Positions 34,774 to 43,853 of a DNA stretch of 64,000 bases are shown here, piece after piece (positions within the stretch are counted from its first letter, which is position 1; each line of letters opens with the position of its first letter). The notes below the pieces were generated by a model. It was given only the letters and a program-made list of their open reading frames with translations, did no database searches and was not told the DNA's origin. A program made the position numbers and the translations under genes. Source of the DNA: JAMWDF01 sp964645405 (GTDB lineage Bacteria > Ratteibacteria > UBA8468 > B48-G9 > DSTR01); the NCBI GenBank assembly GCA_964645405.1, contig CAZYCA010000034.1, forward strand, positions 76,016 to 140,015. Direction: 5' to 3'.

Positions 34774-37070
34774 AACAACAACTGGCCCGTTTTGTCATCC
34801 GGCACCGAATCTTTTTCTTATCTTTGCCTCTGCTCATAAGTCTGGTAGCCCTTTTACCTCTACGCCGTTTACAGATTGCTACCAGCCTGGGTGATTTCGT
34901 TCCTCTTCGTCATCCTGTCATGGAAGTGCAGAAAAAATTAGAGGCGGTTTTTGGTGGCTTGAACCAGGTTTCTATTGTCATCGCGGCTAAGGAAGGAACA
35001 ATTTTTCAGCCAGCAATCCTGAAAAAAGTCTACCAGCTGACCGAAGACTTATACTTTACAGAAGGGGTGAATATCTCCCGCATCAATGGCCTGGCTGCGC
35101 ATAAAATGCGCCGTATCCAGGCTGACGAGACAGGGTTTAAGATTGAACGGTTGATGCCACAAGTACCAGAAACACCCGCAGAAGTAATCAGACTACAGGA
35201 GACTGTCAAGAGAAATCCCATGGTTTACGGCGTTTTTGTTTCTAAGGACCTGACCTCTACCCTTATCCAGGCAGACTTTTTCTCAGGTATTGCGTCCGGA
35301 AAAATCTTTGAGAAAGTGAGAAGCCTGGCAGCATCCATTTCCGGCCCGGAAATAGAAGTTTACTACTCCGGCCGACCTATTCTGGAGGGCTGGCTGGACT
35401 TTTATCTTCCGAAAATGGGCCACCTTTTTATTCTTTCACTGGTTATTTTAGCAGGCTTACTTTATCTTTCTTTCCATTCCAAAAGAGGAGTAATTATCCC
35501 TCTTCTCAGTGGTCTGATGGCCAGCCTCTGGGGATTGAGCTGCCTGGCTATAGCTGGATATAGCCTTTCACCATCCACCATCCTGGTACCTTTTCTGGTA
35601 CTGGCTCTCGGCGTCAGTCATAGTGTGCAGTTTTTGAAAAGATACTACGAGGAGGCAAAAAAGTCTTCTCACCGGTACCAGACTGGAGAAAAAGTTCTCT
35701 CTTCCCTATGGATTCCGGGTTCTATTTCCTTGCTGACCGATGGTGCGGGTTTTCTGACTCTTTTATTTATCCCGTTTCGTTTACTGCAGACAATGGCTCT
35801 GGCTGCCACTGTAGGAGTTTTTAGTCTTTTTCTGACCACTATTTTCTTTATCCCGGCACTTCTTTCGTTCCTTCCTCTTCCACCCGTAAAAGAAATAGAA
35901 AAAGAACAACGACCAGGTTTTCTGGACAGCCTGATGGTACACATCAGTAGCTGGATAACAGAAAGAAAAAAAGTAATCTTCCTTATTTTCTCTGTCTCTG
36001 CTTTGTTCGGAGTCCGGGGATTGTTAAGGTTACATGTAGGTGACGAACAGCCAGGTTCACCAGCTCTTTACCCTGATACACACTACAACATCAGTGAGGC
36101 TTTTATTAACAGAAACTTTGGAGGGACAGACCCCTATTACATCATGGTAGAGGGTAACATACCTGAAGCTCTTTTAAGCACAGAAGTTCTCAGGGAAATG
36201 GAATCACTCCAGTCTTATCTCCTGCAGCAGGTTCCAGAAGCTGGAAGGGGTAGTTCCCTGGTTGATTATGTGAAAGGATTTAATATGGTCTTCAACGAAG
36301 GAAAGTTTGAGCACTACCGGATTCCGGAAAAAGATGCCACTATCGGTGAGTACCTTTTTCTTTATTCTATTTCTGGGTTTCCCGGGGACTTTGACCATGT
36401 CTGCAGTCCTGATTTCCGGCATGCCAGCATCAAGATTGATTTGAAAGACCATCGGAGTTCCACCATCAAGAAGTTGTTACTGGCAACAAAAAACTGGATA
36501 GCAACAAACCACAGGACAAAAACTGTTAATTTCCTTTTTCCTGGTGGTATCATCGGCCAGCTGGCTGCTGTTAATGACGTCATAAGAAAGAGTATCCCAC
36601 AGAGCCTGATGCTTGTCACACCGGTAATCCTGGTCACCTCTTCTCTCTTTCTTGGCAGTTTCCAGCAAGGTCTTCTTCTGCTTCTGCCACTTCTGTACAG
36701 CATCCTGGTAACTTTTGGTGTGATGGGTTTTATGGGAGCAGGACTGACCGTGGAAACTCTACCTTTAGCCTCTCTGGGTATCGGACTGGGTGTAGACTAC
36801 GGCATCTACATCCTTGGTCGGATGAAGGATGAGGGCAGGAACAAGGAGGCTATTCGCCGCAGTCTTCTGAGTTCTGGAAAAGCCGTATTCTTCACGGCTG
36901 CTTCCGTTTCTGCAGGGGTTCTGGTCTGGATTTTTTCTCCGGTAAAGATGGAAGCAAAGTTAGGGATAACTTTGGCCTGTCTTCTTATTTTAAACATGGT
37001 GGCAGCACTTTTTTTGCTACCGGCTCTGTTTTCATCTGAAGTAAGCAAGGAAGAAAAATATAACTCATAA
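34770..37070 (+). CDS. RND-superfamily exporter (MMPL/HpnN-like)
   Basis: 766 residues with the duplicated layout of RND permeases: helix 1, a periplasmic domain (about 35-205), five helices, then the same again. Markers are LGDFVPLRHPVM after helix 1, SVSAGVLVW late, and GIGLGVDYGIYILGRMKDE, the family's central acidic helix in the second half. Such proteins (HpnN, MmpL, YdfJ types) move lipids or hydrophobic molecules from inner to outer membrane. ATGA overlap couples it to the ligase; the LolA-like gene follows after 12 bases. Confidence 0.9.
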   Translation: MKQQLARFVIRHRIFFLSLPLLISLVALLPLRRLQIATSLGDFVPLRHPVMEVQKKLEAVFGGLNQVSIVIAAKEGTIFQPAILKKVYQLTEDLYFTEGVNISRINGLAAHKMRRIQADETGFKIERLMPQVPETPAEVIRLQETVKRNPMVYGVFVSKDLTSTLIQADFFSGIASGKIFEKVRSLAASISGPEIEVYYSGRPILEGWLDFYLPKMGHLFILSLVILAGLLYLSFHSKRGVIIPLLSGLMASLWGLSCLAIAGYSLSPSTILVPFLVLALGVSHSVQFLKRYYEEAKKSSHRYQTGEKVLSSLWIPGSISLLTDGAGFLTLLFIPFRLLQTMALAATVGVFSLFLTTIFFIPALLSFLPLPPVKEIEKEQRPGFLDSLMVHISSWITERKKVIFLIFSVSALFGVRGLLRLHVGDEQPGSPALYPDTHYNISEAFINRNFGGTDPYYIMVEGNIPEALLSTEVLREMESLQSYLLQQVPEAGRGSSLVDYVKGFNMVFNEGKFEHYRIPEKDATIGEYLFLYSISGFPGDFDHVCSPDFRHASIKIDLKDHRSSTIKKLLLATKNWIATNHRTKTVNFLFPGGIIGQLAAVNDVIRKSIPQSLMLVTPVILVTSSLFLGSFQQGLLLLLPLLYSILVTFGVMGFMGAGLTVETLPLASLGIGLGVDYGIYILGRMKDEGRNKEAIRRSLLSSGKAVFFTAASVSAGVLVWIFSPVKMEAKLGITLACLLILNMVAALFLLPALFSSEVSKEEKYNS

Positions 37071-37082
37071 AAAGGAGGGAAA

Positions 37083-37943
37083 ATGGCAGGAAGAAAATGG
37101 ATAATGCTGGCTGTTTTAGTTGCCGGGGTGAAATTACTCCTGGCTGGAGAAGTGCCGAAACCAAAGGAAGGGATGACTGCAGAACAGTTGATTGATATCT
37201 GGTACCAAATTCAGTACACCAGGTTTGCCCAGGATTACACCAGTAACAACAAGGTCATCCTCATTGACCGGGGAAAAATGAGAAGGGAAAGAAACGGCTA
37301 CCGTGCCAGAATAATACTGCAACGTCACGGTATTGATTACAAAGATTATGTTGCCTTTGTCTCACCAGCAGCAGTCAAGGGTGTTTCCATCCTCACCTGG
37401 ACCTATCTTGACCCGGAAAAAGAAAGGGAACAATGGCTTTATCTTCCCTCTTTGAAAAAAGCACGCCGGACTTCCCCGGCTAACGATGATGACTCTTTCA
37501 TGGGTAGTGTCTTTACCGTGGAAGAGATTACTTCCTGGAGACCTTCCTACGAAACATATAAGTTAATCGGAGAAAAGAAGTTTCCCGGTTACAAGTCAGA
37601 GTATGACCAGAAGACATATTATGCAGACCAGGACTGTTATGTGATTGAAGCCTATCCCAGAAGAAAGACAACCACCCGCTCCAGGAGAACATTCTGGCTG
37701 AGAAAAAGTGATGGTTGCTGTCTCTTCCAGGAAGTCTACGACAAAAACGGCAAAATCTACAAGACGCTTTTCCGCTCCTACCAGCTGGCGGGACCAAAAA
37801 ATTATCCTGCTCAGATTATCATTGAAGGCAAAGACTTACGCACCAATGACATTTCTATTGTGGTCAATGAAGAAATTAAGTTTGACCAGGGCTTAAAGGA
37901 AAGTGATTTTACGGTAGAAAATCTCCAGAAAATGAAATGGTAA
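37083..37943 (+). CDS. LolA-like outer-membrane lipoprotein-sorting protein
   Basis: 286 residues with signal peptide (KWIMLAVLVAGVKLLLAG). MRRERNGYRARIILQRHG, KGVSILTWTYLDPEKEREQW, LPSLKKARRTSPANDDDSFMGSVF are diagnostic of the 'outer membrane lipoprotein-sorting protein' family (PF17131), a half-barrel lipid carrier related to LolA/LolB. AAGGAGGGAAA precedes the ATG. It sits between an RND exporter and a DUF1302 barrel, the usual company for this family in proteobacteria, so a periplasmic lipid shuttle is likely. Confidence 0.9.
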   Translation: MAGRKWIMLAVLVAGVKLLLAGEVPKPKEGMTAEQLIDIWYQIQYTRFAQDYTSNNKVILIDRGKMRRERNGYRARIILQRHGIDYKDYVAFVSPAAVKGVSILTWTYLDPEKEREQWLYLPSLKKARRTSPANDDDSFMGSVFTVEEITSWRPSYETYKLIGEKKFPGYKSEYDQKTYYADQDCYVIEAYPRRKTTTRSRRTFWLRKSDGCCLFQEVYDKNGKIYKTLFRSYQLAGPKNYPAQIIIEGKDLRTNDISIVVNEEIKFDQGLKESDFTVENLQKMKW

Positions 37944-37955
37944 AAAGGAGAAAAA

Positions 37956-39320
37956 ATGAGAAGAGCAATTTTAGTACTGGCGATGCTGTGTCTGAGTTTT
38001 TCTGCTGGTGCCTGGGAAAAGAATCAGCTGTCTGTCAATACTTATCTCAACACCGAGTTCGGGTTCCATCTCAACGAACCCGACCATCTGATGAAAAAAT
38101 ATACCAGTCTCCAGATTAAAGGCACCTTTGACTTCACGGAGGATATTTCACTTTTCTTCAACCTGAAAAAATTTTATGATTGCGTCTATGATGTTGCCGG
38201 CGAGTATAAACATGGTTCTCATCGTACTGCCACCAATACCGGAAATCTCTGGCTCCGAGAGATTTTCCTTGATTACAAGAAAGCACCGATTTTTGTCAGG
38301 GCTGGAAGACAACAGGTTGTTTGGGGAACAGCCGATGGGGTAAGAATTCTGGATTGTATCAATCCAGCTGACAACCGTTATGCTTGCCTGGATGATGCCA
38401 GTGAATACCGGATACCTCTGTGGATGTTAAGACTGGAATTCAGCCCGATTACTGATGGCAATCTCCAGTTTCTTCTTATCCCTGACCACCAGGCTAATTT
38501 CAATGCTGGTTATGGAGATGTTTTTGTTTACCGGGTAGCCAATAGACCCCCGCCGGTCCTACCACCGTGGGTTACTTACCAGGTTGTAGATAATCTACCT
38601 GAAGATGGTTTCCATGACCCTGATTTTGCCTTCCGCTGGCAGCATGTGATTAACGGCTGGGAATATACACTTAACTACAAGTACGGCCGGGAATTCTATC
38701 CCAGCGTAACTGTAAGACAGATTCCCTTTCCTCCACCACCACCACCTAATCCCTGGACACTTTTACGGAGTAATAACTACCAGCGGGTTCAGATAATTGG
38801 TGCTTCCTTCACGAAAGCCATCAATACAGGTAGACTTTCCGGGTTGACCATCAGGGGAGAATGTGCTTACACCCTGGATAAACCATATCCAGTAGGTGGT
38901 GATAATAACGCCACAGGAAACACCACACAGAATAATTTCTCCTATGTGCTTGGTCTGGATAAGTATCTTTTCACAGACTTACAAGTCAGTATCCAGTTCA
39001 TCCAGTCCATCAATCAGGAAGATACAGCTGGAGCCAACCATCTTCTTCACCCGGCTACCCTGGCTCCTATTAACAAGGTAGAGACGATGGCTACGATTAA
39101 GCTTGCCAAGGATTTCTTCCATGAAAGACTCAAACCGGAAGTTCTGGCTGTTTTCGGTGGCAATGGAGACTGGCGGGTCAGTCCCAGGATAAGTTATGAG
39201 GTCAATGATAACCTTACCATCTACGGAGGAATTCACTACTTCGCGGGAAGAGCAAATACCCTTTTTGGTGAATTTGAGAAATCAAGCATGATTTATACCG
39301 GAGCCACCCTGGCTTTCTGA
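37956..39320 (+). CDS. DUF1302-family outer-membrane barrel
   Basis: 454 residues with signal peptide MRRAILVLAMLCLSFSAGA, then a run of amphipathic beta-strands and the final Phe of outer-membrane proteins (TGATLAF). LWLREIFLDYKKAPIFVRAG and QVVWGTADGVRILDCINPAD (the 'QVVWG..DG....D..NP' signature) identify DUF1302. A proline-rich external loop (PFPPPPPPNP) lies near residue 258. DUF1302 proteins are thought to be pores or receptors for hydrophobic compounds. AAGGAGAAAA precedes the start. It ends the operon of ligase, RND, LolA-like and barrel. Confidence 0.88.
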   Translation: MRRAILVLAMLCLSFSAGAWEKNQLSVNTYLNTEFGFHLNEPDHLMKKYTSLQIKGTFDFTEDISLFFNLKKFYDCVYDVAGEYKHGSHRTATNTGNLWLREIFLDYKKAPIFVRAGRQQVVWGTADGVRILDCINPADNRYACLDDASEYRIPLWMLRLEFSPITDGNLQFLLIPDHQANFNAGYGDVFVYRVANRPPPVLPPWVTYQVVDNLPEDGFHDPDFAFRWQHVINGWEYTLNYKYGREFYPSVTVRQIPFPPPPPPNPWTLLRSNNYQRVQIIGASFTKAINTGRLSGLTIRGECAYTLDKPYPVGGDNNATGNTTQNNFSYVLGLDKYLFTDLQVSIQFIQSINQEDTAGANHLLHPATLAPINKVETMATIKLAKDFFHERLKPEVLAVFGGNGDWRVSPRISYEVNDNLTIYGGIHYFAGRANTLFGEFEKSSMIYTGATLAF

Positions 39321-39342
39321 AAATACCTGAAAGTTGTATAAT
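39314..39342 (+). promoter_or_regulatory. possible promoter of the GH31 gene
   Basis: TATAAT at 39337-39342, with TTTCTG at 39314-39319 as a weak -35 (17-base spacer). It overlaps the end of the DUF1302 gene; read-through from that operon is also possible. Confidence 0.35.
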
Positions 39343-39362
39343 CAGGGAAAAGGAAGGTTTCT

Positions 39363-41459
39363 ATGGCGGGTTTCCGGTTGCGGATTCAAGATGGGAAGAA
39401 TGGTATTTTCAGAATCACCCTGTTGCAGAAATCAGGTAGTGTTTCTGGACTGGAAAGGTACGGGTTTATTGAAAAGAACTGGCACCGGTTAGAGTTTAAC
39501 CCTGGCGAAGAAAGGAGTCTTCTAAAACTTAAAGCAAATAAATTCCAGCTAAAGACTTTACAGGGGAAAACCATAGTCAGTGGTGAAGTTTCCTCCCTGA
39601 CAAAAGGGTATGTGCTTTCTCTTCTCGTGCAAAGCAAGGAAAAATTCTATGGACTGGGGGACTTAGTCCGGGAGAAACTGGAACGTTCCGGTATTAAGGT
39701 GAGGATGTCCATTGAAAACGTCACCCAGTATATTCCCATTCCTTTCCTGATGAGTAGCCGCGGTTATGGCCTTTTCCTCAACACCACCTTTGTGCATACC
39801 TGGGATATCGGTCAGAACCAGCCAGGAAAGTTAAAAATTTTTATCCCTGAGGGACCGGTTGATTTCTTCCTTTTTACCGGTAAGGACTACAAGAGTATCC
39901 TTGCCCGGTACACAGCAGTGACTGGCAGACCCTGTCTTGCTCCGAAGTGGTCCTTTGGCCTGTGGTTTATCTGCCGGACACAGGCCAATGATTTTGAGGT
40001 GCTGTCTGATGCAGTAAAATTCAGGGAAAGGAAAATTCCCTGTGATGTTATCGGTCTGGAACCCGGCTGGATGGAAACATACTATGACTACTCTACAGAG
40101 AAACGCTGGCATCCGGAAAGGTTTCCTTTTCCTTCCTACGCTGCCTGTGGTCCTCATACCTTTTTGGCTGCTTTGAAACGGCTGGGTTATAAGGTAGAAC
40201 TATGGCTTTGCAACGATTATGACCTTTCTTATGAAGCCGAAAGAAACCTGACTGCGAGGAAAGAGAAAGAAAATTCTTCACCTGACGATACAGAGAAAGA
40301 CCAGCATTTCACCCACCCTGTTTACCTGGACAAAATCACCAGACCGGAACAGCCCTGGTTTGAACATCTGAAGAAATTTATTGACCAGGGGGTTGATTTC
40401 TTCAAACAGGATGGGGCTTTACAGGTATGCGAACACCCGGACCGCCTCTGGGCTAACGGGATGAAAGATAACCAGATGCACAACCTTTACCCTTTACTTT
40501 ATAGCCAGCAGATGTATGAAGGTTTTAAGAATTATACTGGAAAAAGACCATGTTGTTTTACACCGGCTGGCTGGGCAGGATTACAGAGATATACTGGCAC
40601 CTGGACAGGGGATACCGGGGGAGGAGCAAAAACACTTGGTGGTTGTCTGAATCTGGCAATGTCCGGTCATGGATTGCTAACCTGTGATATGGAGGTAACC
40701 ACAAAAGAGGGCATTCATTACGGCTTTCTTCTTCCCTGGGCACAGGTTAATTCCTGGAACTATTTCCGGCATCCCTGGCTTTTAGGAGACCAGTTATACC
40801 AGATTTTCTTTGATTATGCCTGCCTGCGCAGCCAGCTGGTACCCTACCTTTATACCTGCTGCTTTCAGGCGCATAAAACAGGCATCCCCATCATACGACC
40901 TTTACCTTTAGAATTTCCTGAAATACCGGAACTATCTAACTGTCTTAACGCTTTTTTCCTCGGAGAACAACTTCTTGTTTCTGCCTTTTCACCGGAAATT
41001 TTCCTGCCACCTGGCCGCTGGCTTGATTTCTGGACTGGCCATGTTTATGATGGCAACCAGAAGATAACTTACATACCACCACCCAACCGCGGAGGAGGCC
41101 TTTTCCTCAGGGAAAATTCTATCCTGCCTTTAGGACCAATCTGTCAGTATGTAGACGAAAAAAAAGAACCTTTCACCTGCCAGGTTTTCCTTAATTCTGA
41201 TGGCCAGGCTGATTTTGACCTTTATACTGATGACGGCATCAGCTACCAGTACGAAAAAGGCAATTACAGATTTCTGAAATTCCAGGCCCGATTAACTGGC
41301 AAGGAGTGCCGGATAACCTATCCGGAGAAAGAAATAAAACTCACCCGGATAATCCTGAACCTTCCAGACAAACCGCAGCTGGTACTGGTGAACGGTAATT
41401 CTTTTGCTTTCCAGTGGGAGGAAAAACTTTTCACAGCATGTCTTTCACTGAACGTTTAG
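39363..41459 (+). CDS. glycoside hydrolase family 31 (alpha-xylosidase/alpha-glucosidase-like)
   Basis: 698 residues. N-terminal beta-sandwich to about 185, then a (beta/alpha)8 barrel with CDVIGLEPGWMETYYDYS, nucleophile Asp350 in VDFFKQDGALQ and acid/base Asp417 in YTGTWTGDTGGG. Proximal and distal C-terminal sandwiches follow (RPLPLEFPE and LGEQLLVSAF). Family members cleave alpha-glucosides or alpha-xylosides; the exact sugar is open. No signal peptide, so the enzyme acts on imported oligosaccharides. The last 29 bases overlap the convergent pyruvate kinase gene. Confidence 0.92.
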   Translation: MAGFRLRIQDGKNGIFRITLLQKSGSVSGLERYGFIEKNWHRLEFNPGEERSLLKLKANKFQLKTLQGKTIVSGEVSSLTKGYVLSLLVQSKEKFYGLGDLVREKLERSGIKVRMSIENVTQYIPIPFLMSSRGYGLFLNTTFVHTWDIGQNQPGKLKIFIPEGPVDFFLFTGKDYKSILARYTAVTGRPCLAPKWSFGLWFICRTQANDFEVLSDAVKFRERKIPCDVIGLEPGWMETYYDYSTEKRWHPERFPFPSYAACGPHTFLAALKRLGYKVELWLCNDYDLSYEAERNLTARKEKENSSPDDTEKDQHFTHPVYLDKITRPEQPWFEHLKKFIDQGVDFFKQDGALQVCEHPDRLWANGMKDNQMHNLYPLLYSQQMYEGFKNYTGKRPCCFTPAGWAGLQRYTGTWTGDTGGGAKTLGGCLNLAMSGHGLLTCDMEVTTKEGIHYGFLLPWAQVNSWNYFRHPWLLGDQLYQIFFDYACLRSQLVPYLYTCCFQAHKTGIPIIRPLPLEFPEIPELSNCLNAFFLGEQLLVSAFSPEIFLPPGRWLDFWTGHVYDGNQKITYIPPPNRGGGLFLRENSILPLGPICQYVDEKKEPFTCQVFLNSDGQADFDLYTDDGISYQYEKGNYRFLKFQARLTGKECRITYPEKEIKLTRIILNLPDKPQLVLVNGNSFAFQWEEKLFTACLSLNV

Positions 41460-42483
41460 CAGCCTGCCATCTTTCTGTAAAACAAATGGTTTTATTCATA
41501 ATCTTCACAGCCTGAACCGGATAACGACCTACTGCTGTCTCTGCAGAAAGCATTACATAGTTGGTTCCGTCCAGAACAGCGTTGGCAATATCTGCTACCT
41601 CTGCCCTTGTCGCTACTGGATGTTCCACCATATGTTCCAGCATCTGAGTAGCAGTAATCACCGGTTTTTTCATTTCCCTGCAGAGAGCAATTATTTCCTT
41701 CTGCCGGACAGGAACCTGTTCCAGGGGTAAACTTACGCCCATATCTCCACGGGCAATCATAATTCCATCAGAAACAGAGATGATTTCTCTTATATTGGCA
41801 ATCCCCTCCCTGTTTTCTATCTTGGCGATAACAGGTAGTTTTCCTTTGCCTGCCTTTTTCACTGTTTCCACATCCTCCTTACAGCGGACAAATGACTGCG
41901 CCAGGTAGTCAAAATTATTCTTCAGAGCAAATTGAATATCAGTTGCATCCTTCTGGCTCAGGCCGGGAAAAGACAGGTGGACATCTGGAATGTTAATTCC
42001 TTTTCTTTCCTTCAACCTGCCACCTTCTATCACCCGCACCTTTAGCCCTTTTTCATCCAGACCTAAAACTTTCAGGATGATAGTTCCATCATCAAGATAA
42101 ACAAATCTTGCCCGCTCCAGAGGAGAAAGAGAACCTTGATAATCAAAAGAAAGGCAGTTTAAGTCATCAGATTCACCCTGGACCAACCAGTAAACCTGCC
42201 GGGGTAAAAGAATCCTTTCTCCGAAAGGAGGAAGTCTTCCTATCCTCAGCCGCGGCCCTTCCAAATCCCCGAGAATCTTCACTGCCCTTCTGTATTTGCG
42301 GTTGAGATTTCTCACCAGTCTTACCCGGTAGAGATGTTCTTTGTGGCTGCCGTGAGAAAAATTTATTCTTACCATATCCATCCCGGCCAGCATCATCTTC
42401 CTGATAATTTCTTCGCGGGAACTGGCTGGACCCAGAGTACAGATAATTTTTGTCCGGGGAATATATCTGCTCAAAAGATTCAT
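41431..42483 (-). CDS. pyk: pyruvate kinase lacking the C-terminal domain
   Basis: 350 residues against the usual 470 or more. The catalytic A and B domains are complete: PRTKIICTLGPASSREEI, MVRINFSHGSHKEH, PVIAKIENREGIANI, IMIARGDMGVSLPLEQVP, TATQMLEHMVEHPVATRAE and VMLSAETAVGRYPVQAVKIM. The protein stops just after the helix that ends the A domain, so the whole C domain that binds allosteric effectors and builds the tetramer is missing. The reaction is PEP + ADP to pyruvate + ATP. It overlaps radC by 4 bases and its 3' end lies within the last codons of the convergent GH31 gene. Confidence 0.93.
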   Translation of the reverse strand: MNLLSRYIPRTKIICTLGPASSREEIIRKMMLAGMDMVRINFSHGSHKEHLYRVRLVRNLNRKYRRAVKILGDLEGPRLRIGRLPPFGERILLPRQVYWLVQGESDDLNCLSFDYQGSLSPLERARFVYLDDGTIILKVLGLDEKGLKVRVIEGGRLKERKGINIPDVHLSFPGLSQKDATDIQFALKNNFDYLAQSFVRCKEDVETVKKAGKGKLPVIAKIENREGIANIREIISVSDGIMIARGDMGVSLPLEQVPVRQKEIIALCREMKKPVITATQMLEHMVEHPVATRAEVADIANAVLDGTNYVMLSAETAVGRYPVQAVKIMNKTICFTERWQAAKRSVKDML

Positions 42484-43175
42484 CCTTTAATTAAACCGTG
42501 CTCGGCAAAACTGTAGTACAGATTGTCGCCAATAATTAAATGATCCAGAACACGGACATGTAGAACCTTTCCTGCCTGCACCAACGCTTCCGTAAACTGC
42601 CGGTCTTCACTGCTTGGCGTCGGGTCTCCGGAAGGATGATTGTGGACGCAGATAATGGAGACTGCTCTTTTCTCCAGGGAAAGCTGGAAAATTTCCCGGA
42701 TAAGGGGATGCGCCTGGTTCACCGTACCCTGTTCTATCTCCACATCTTCCCGCAGGCGATTTCTGGAATCCAGGAGTAAGACCCGGAAAATTTCATACTT
42801 CAGGTCCCTCATTCTTACCCCTAAATACCGGTATATATCCCGGGCGCAGGATATTTTTTCCTTCACCCCGCTTTCTTCACTGGCCAGACGCCTTCCTATC
42901 TCCAGACAGGCTCTAATCTGACAGATTTTCGCCGGCCCCAGCCCCTTAATCCTTAGCCATTCCTGAAGACTGCTATGACTCATGTTGCGGAAGGAACCAA
43001 ATTTTTCTTTAATTGTTCTGGCAAGTTCTACCGCAGTCTGCCCCTTTGTCCCTGTCCTCAGAACAATAGCCAGCAATTCTGTATCTGTGAGGCGGTGTTC
43101 ACCCTGCCGCCAGAGTTTTTCTCTTGGCCTTTCTTCTTCTGGCCAGCCGCGCAGCGGCAGTTTTCCTGAAACCAT
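42480..43175 (-). CDS. radC: RadC-family JAB-domain protein
   Basis: 231 residues. Helix-hairpin-helix region (LQEWLRIKGLGPAKICQI) followed by an MPN/JAB metalloprotease-like domain with metal motif IICVHNHPSGDPTPSSED. Family proteins are widespread; the old DNA-repair role is doubted. It begins 5 bases after the DUF1614 gene and overlaps pyk by 4 bases, the ordinary kind of operon embedding for radC. Confidence 0.95.
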   Translation of the reverse strand: MVSGKLPLRGWPEEERPREKLWRQGEHRLTDTELLAIVLRTGTKGQTAVELARTIKEKFGSFRNMSHSSLQEWLRIKGLGPAKICQIRACLEIGRRLASEESGVKEKISCARDIYRYLGVRMRDLKYEIFRVLLLDSRNRLREDVEIEQGTVNQAHPLIREIFQLSLEKRAVSIICVHNHPSGDPTPSSEDRQFTEALVQAGKVLHVRVLDHLIIGDNLYYSFAEHGLIKG

Positions 43176-43180
43176 TTGCT

Positions 43181-43840
43181 TTATGCCAGCAAAGCAGAAA
43201 TTATGCCCACCAGAAAAATCCCATCATAGACACCGGCTCCACCAATACTCATAATCCCGGGATAATTACCCAGATGCGGCAGATTTAACAAATCTGCTCC
43301 AATAAGCACTCCCATTACACCGGAGATGTAAGCCACAGGAATTTTATTCCCTGGCGAAAAAAGGTAGGCACAGCCAACTGCTACCAGAGGCGGAATAAAA
43401 GCCGGGATTGTCACACCCATACCTGGCACTATCCGGGAAAGGTGAAAACAAACCAGTGTAGAGATTAAAGTGGCAAAAAAAGTCGGTAGAAATGGCGCCT
43501 TGGGGAGAAGATAGACACAGAGAAGCAGCGGAATTACTGCCCCACCCAGGTTAATCGCGATAATCTGTTGCTGGGGAACCTGTGGCATGCGGAAGGGTGA
43601 AAACAGAGGAAAGACTTCTGGCCAGGGGTAGGGAAAAGTTTCTGCCTGCCGACTGACCAGAGGGATATTGATGGTGCTGCCTATGAGGGAAAAGAAAACG
43701 ATAAAGAAAGCCAGAGCCGGGGAAAGCCCTAACCTGGAAAGAGCCATTCTGATTATCTCTACCTGGATGAGGAAAAAGAAAAAAGGGAGAAGCAAGAGGA
43801 AAAGGAGCAAAAGTATTAAAGAAAAAGGAACAAAAATCAT
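43181..43840 (-). CDS. DUF1614 family membrane protein
   Basis: 219 residues with about seven hydrophobic helices, starting MIFVPFSLILLLLFLLLLPF. ALAFFIVFFSLIGSTINIPL, ININLGGAVIPLLLC-like AINLGGAVIPLLLCVYLLPK and the late SIGGAGVYDGIFLVGIISAL match DUF1614, conserved membrane proteins of unknown function. It lies 13 bases after the ferredoxin oxidoreductase beta gene in the same operon. Confidence 0.85.
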   Translation of the reverse strand: MIFVPFSLILLLLFLLLLPFFFFLIQVEIIRMALSRLGLSPALAFFIVFFSLIGSTINIPLVSRQAETFPYPWPEVFPLFSPFRMPQVPQQQIIAINLGGAVIPLLLCVYLLPKAPFLPTFFATLISTLVCFHLSRIVPGMGVTIPAFIPPLVAVGCAYLFSPGNKIPVAYISGVMGVLIGADLLNLPHLGNYPGIMSIGGAGVYDGIFLVGIISALLA

Positions 43841-43853
43841 ATTTTCATCCTTT

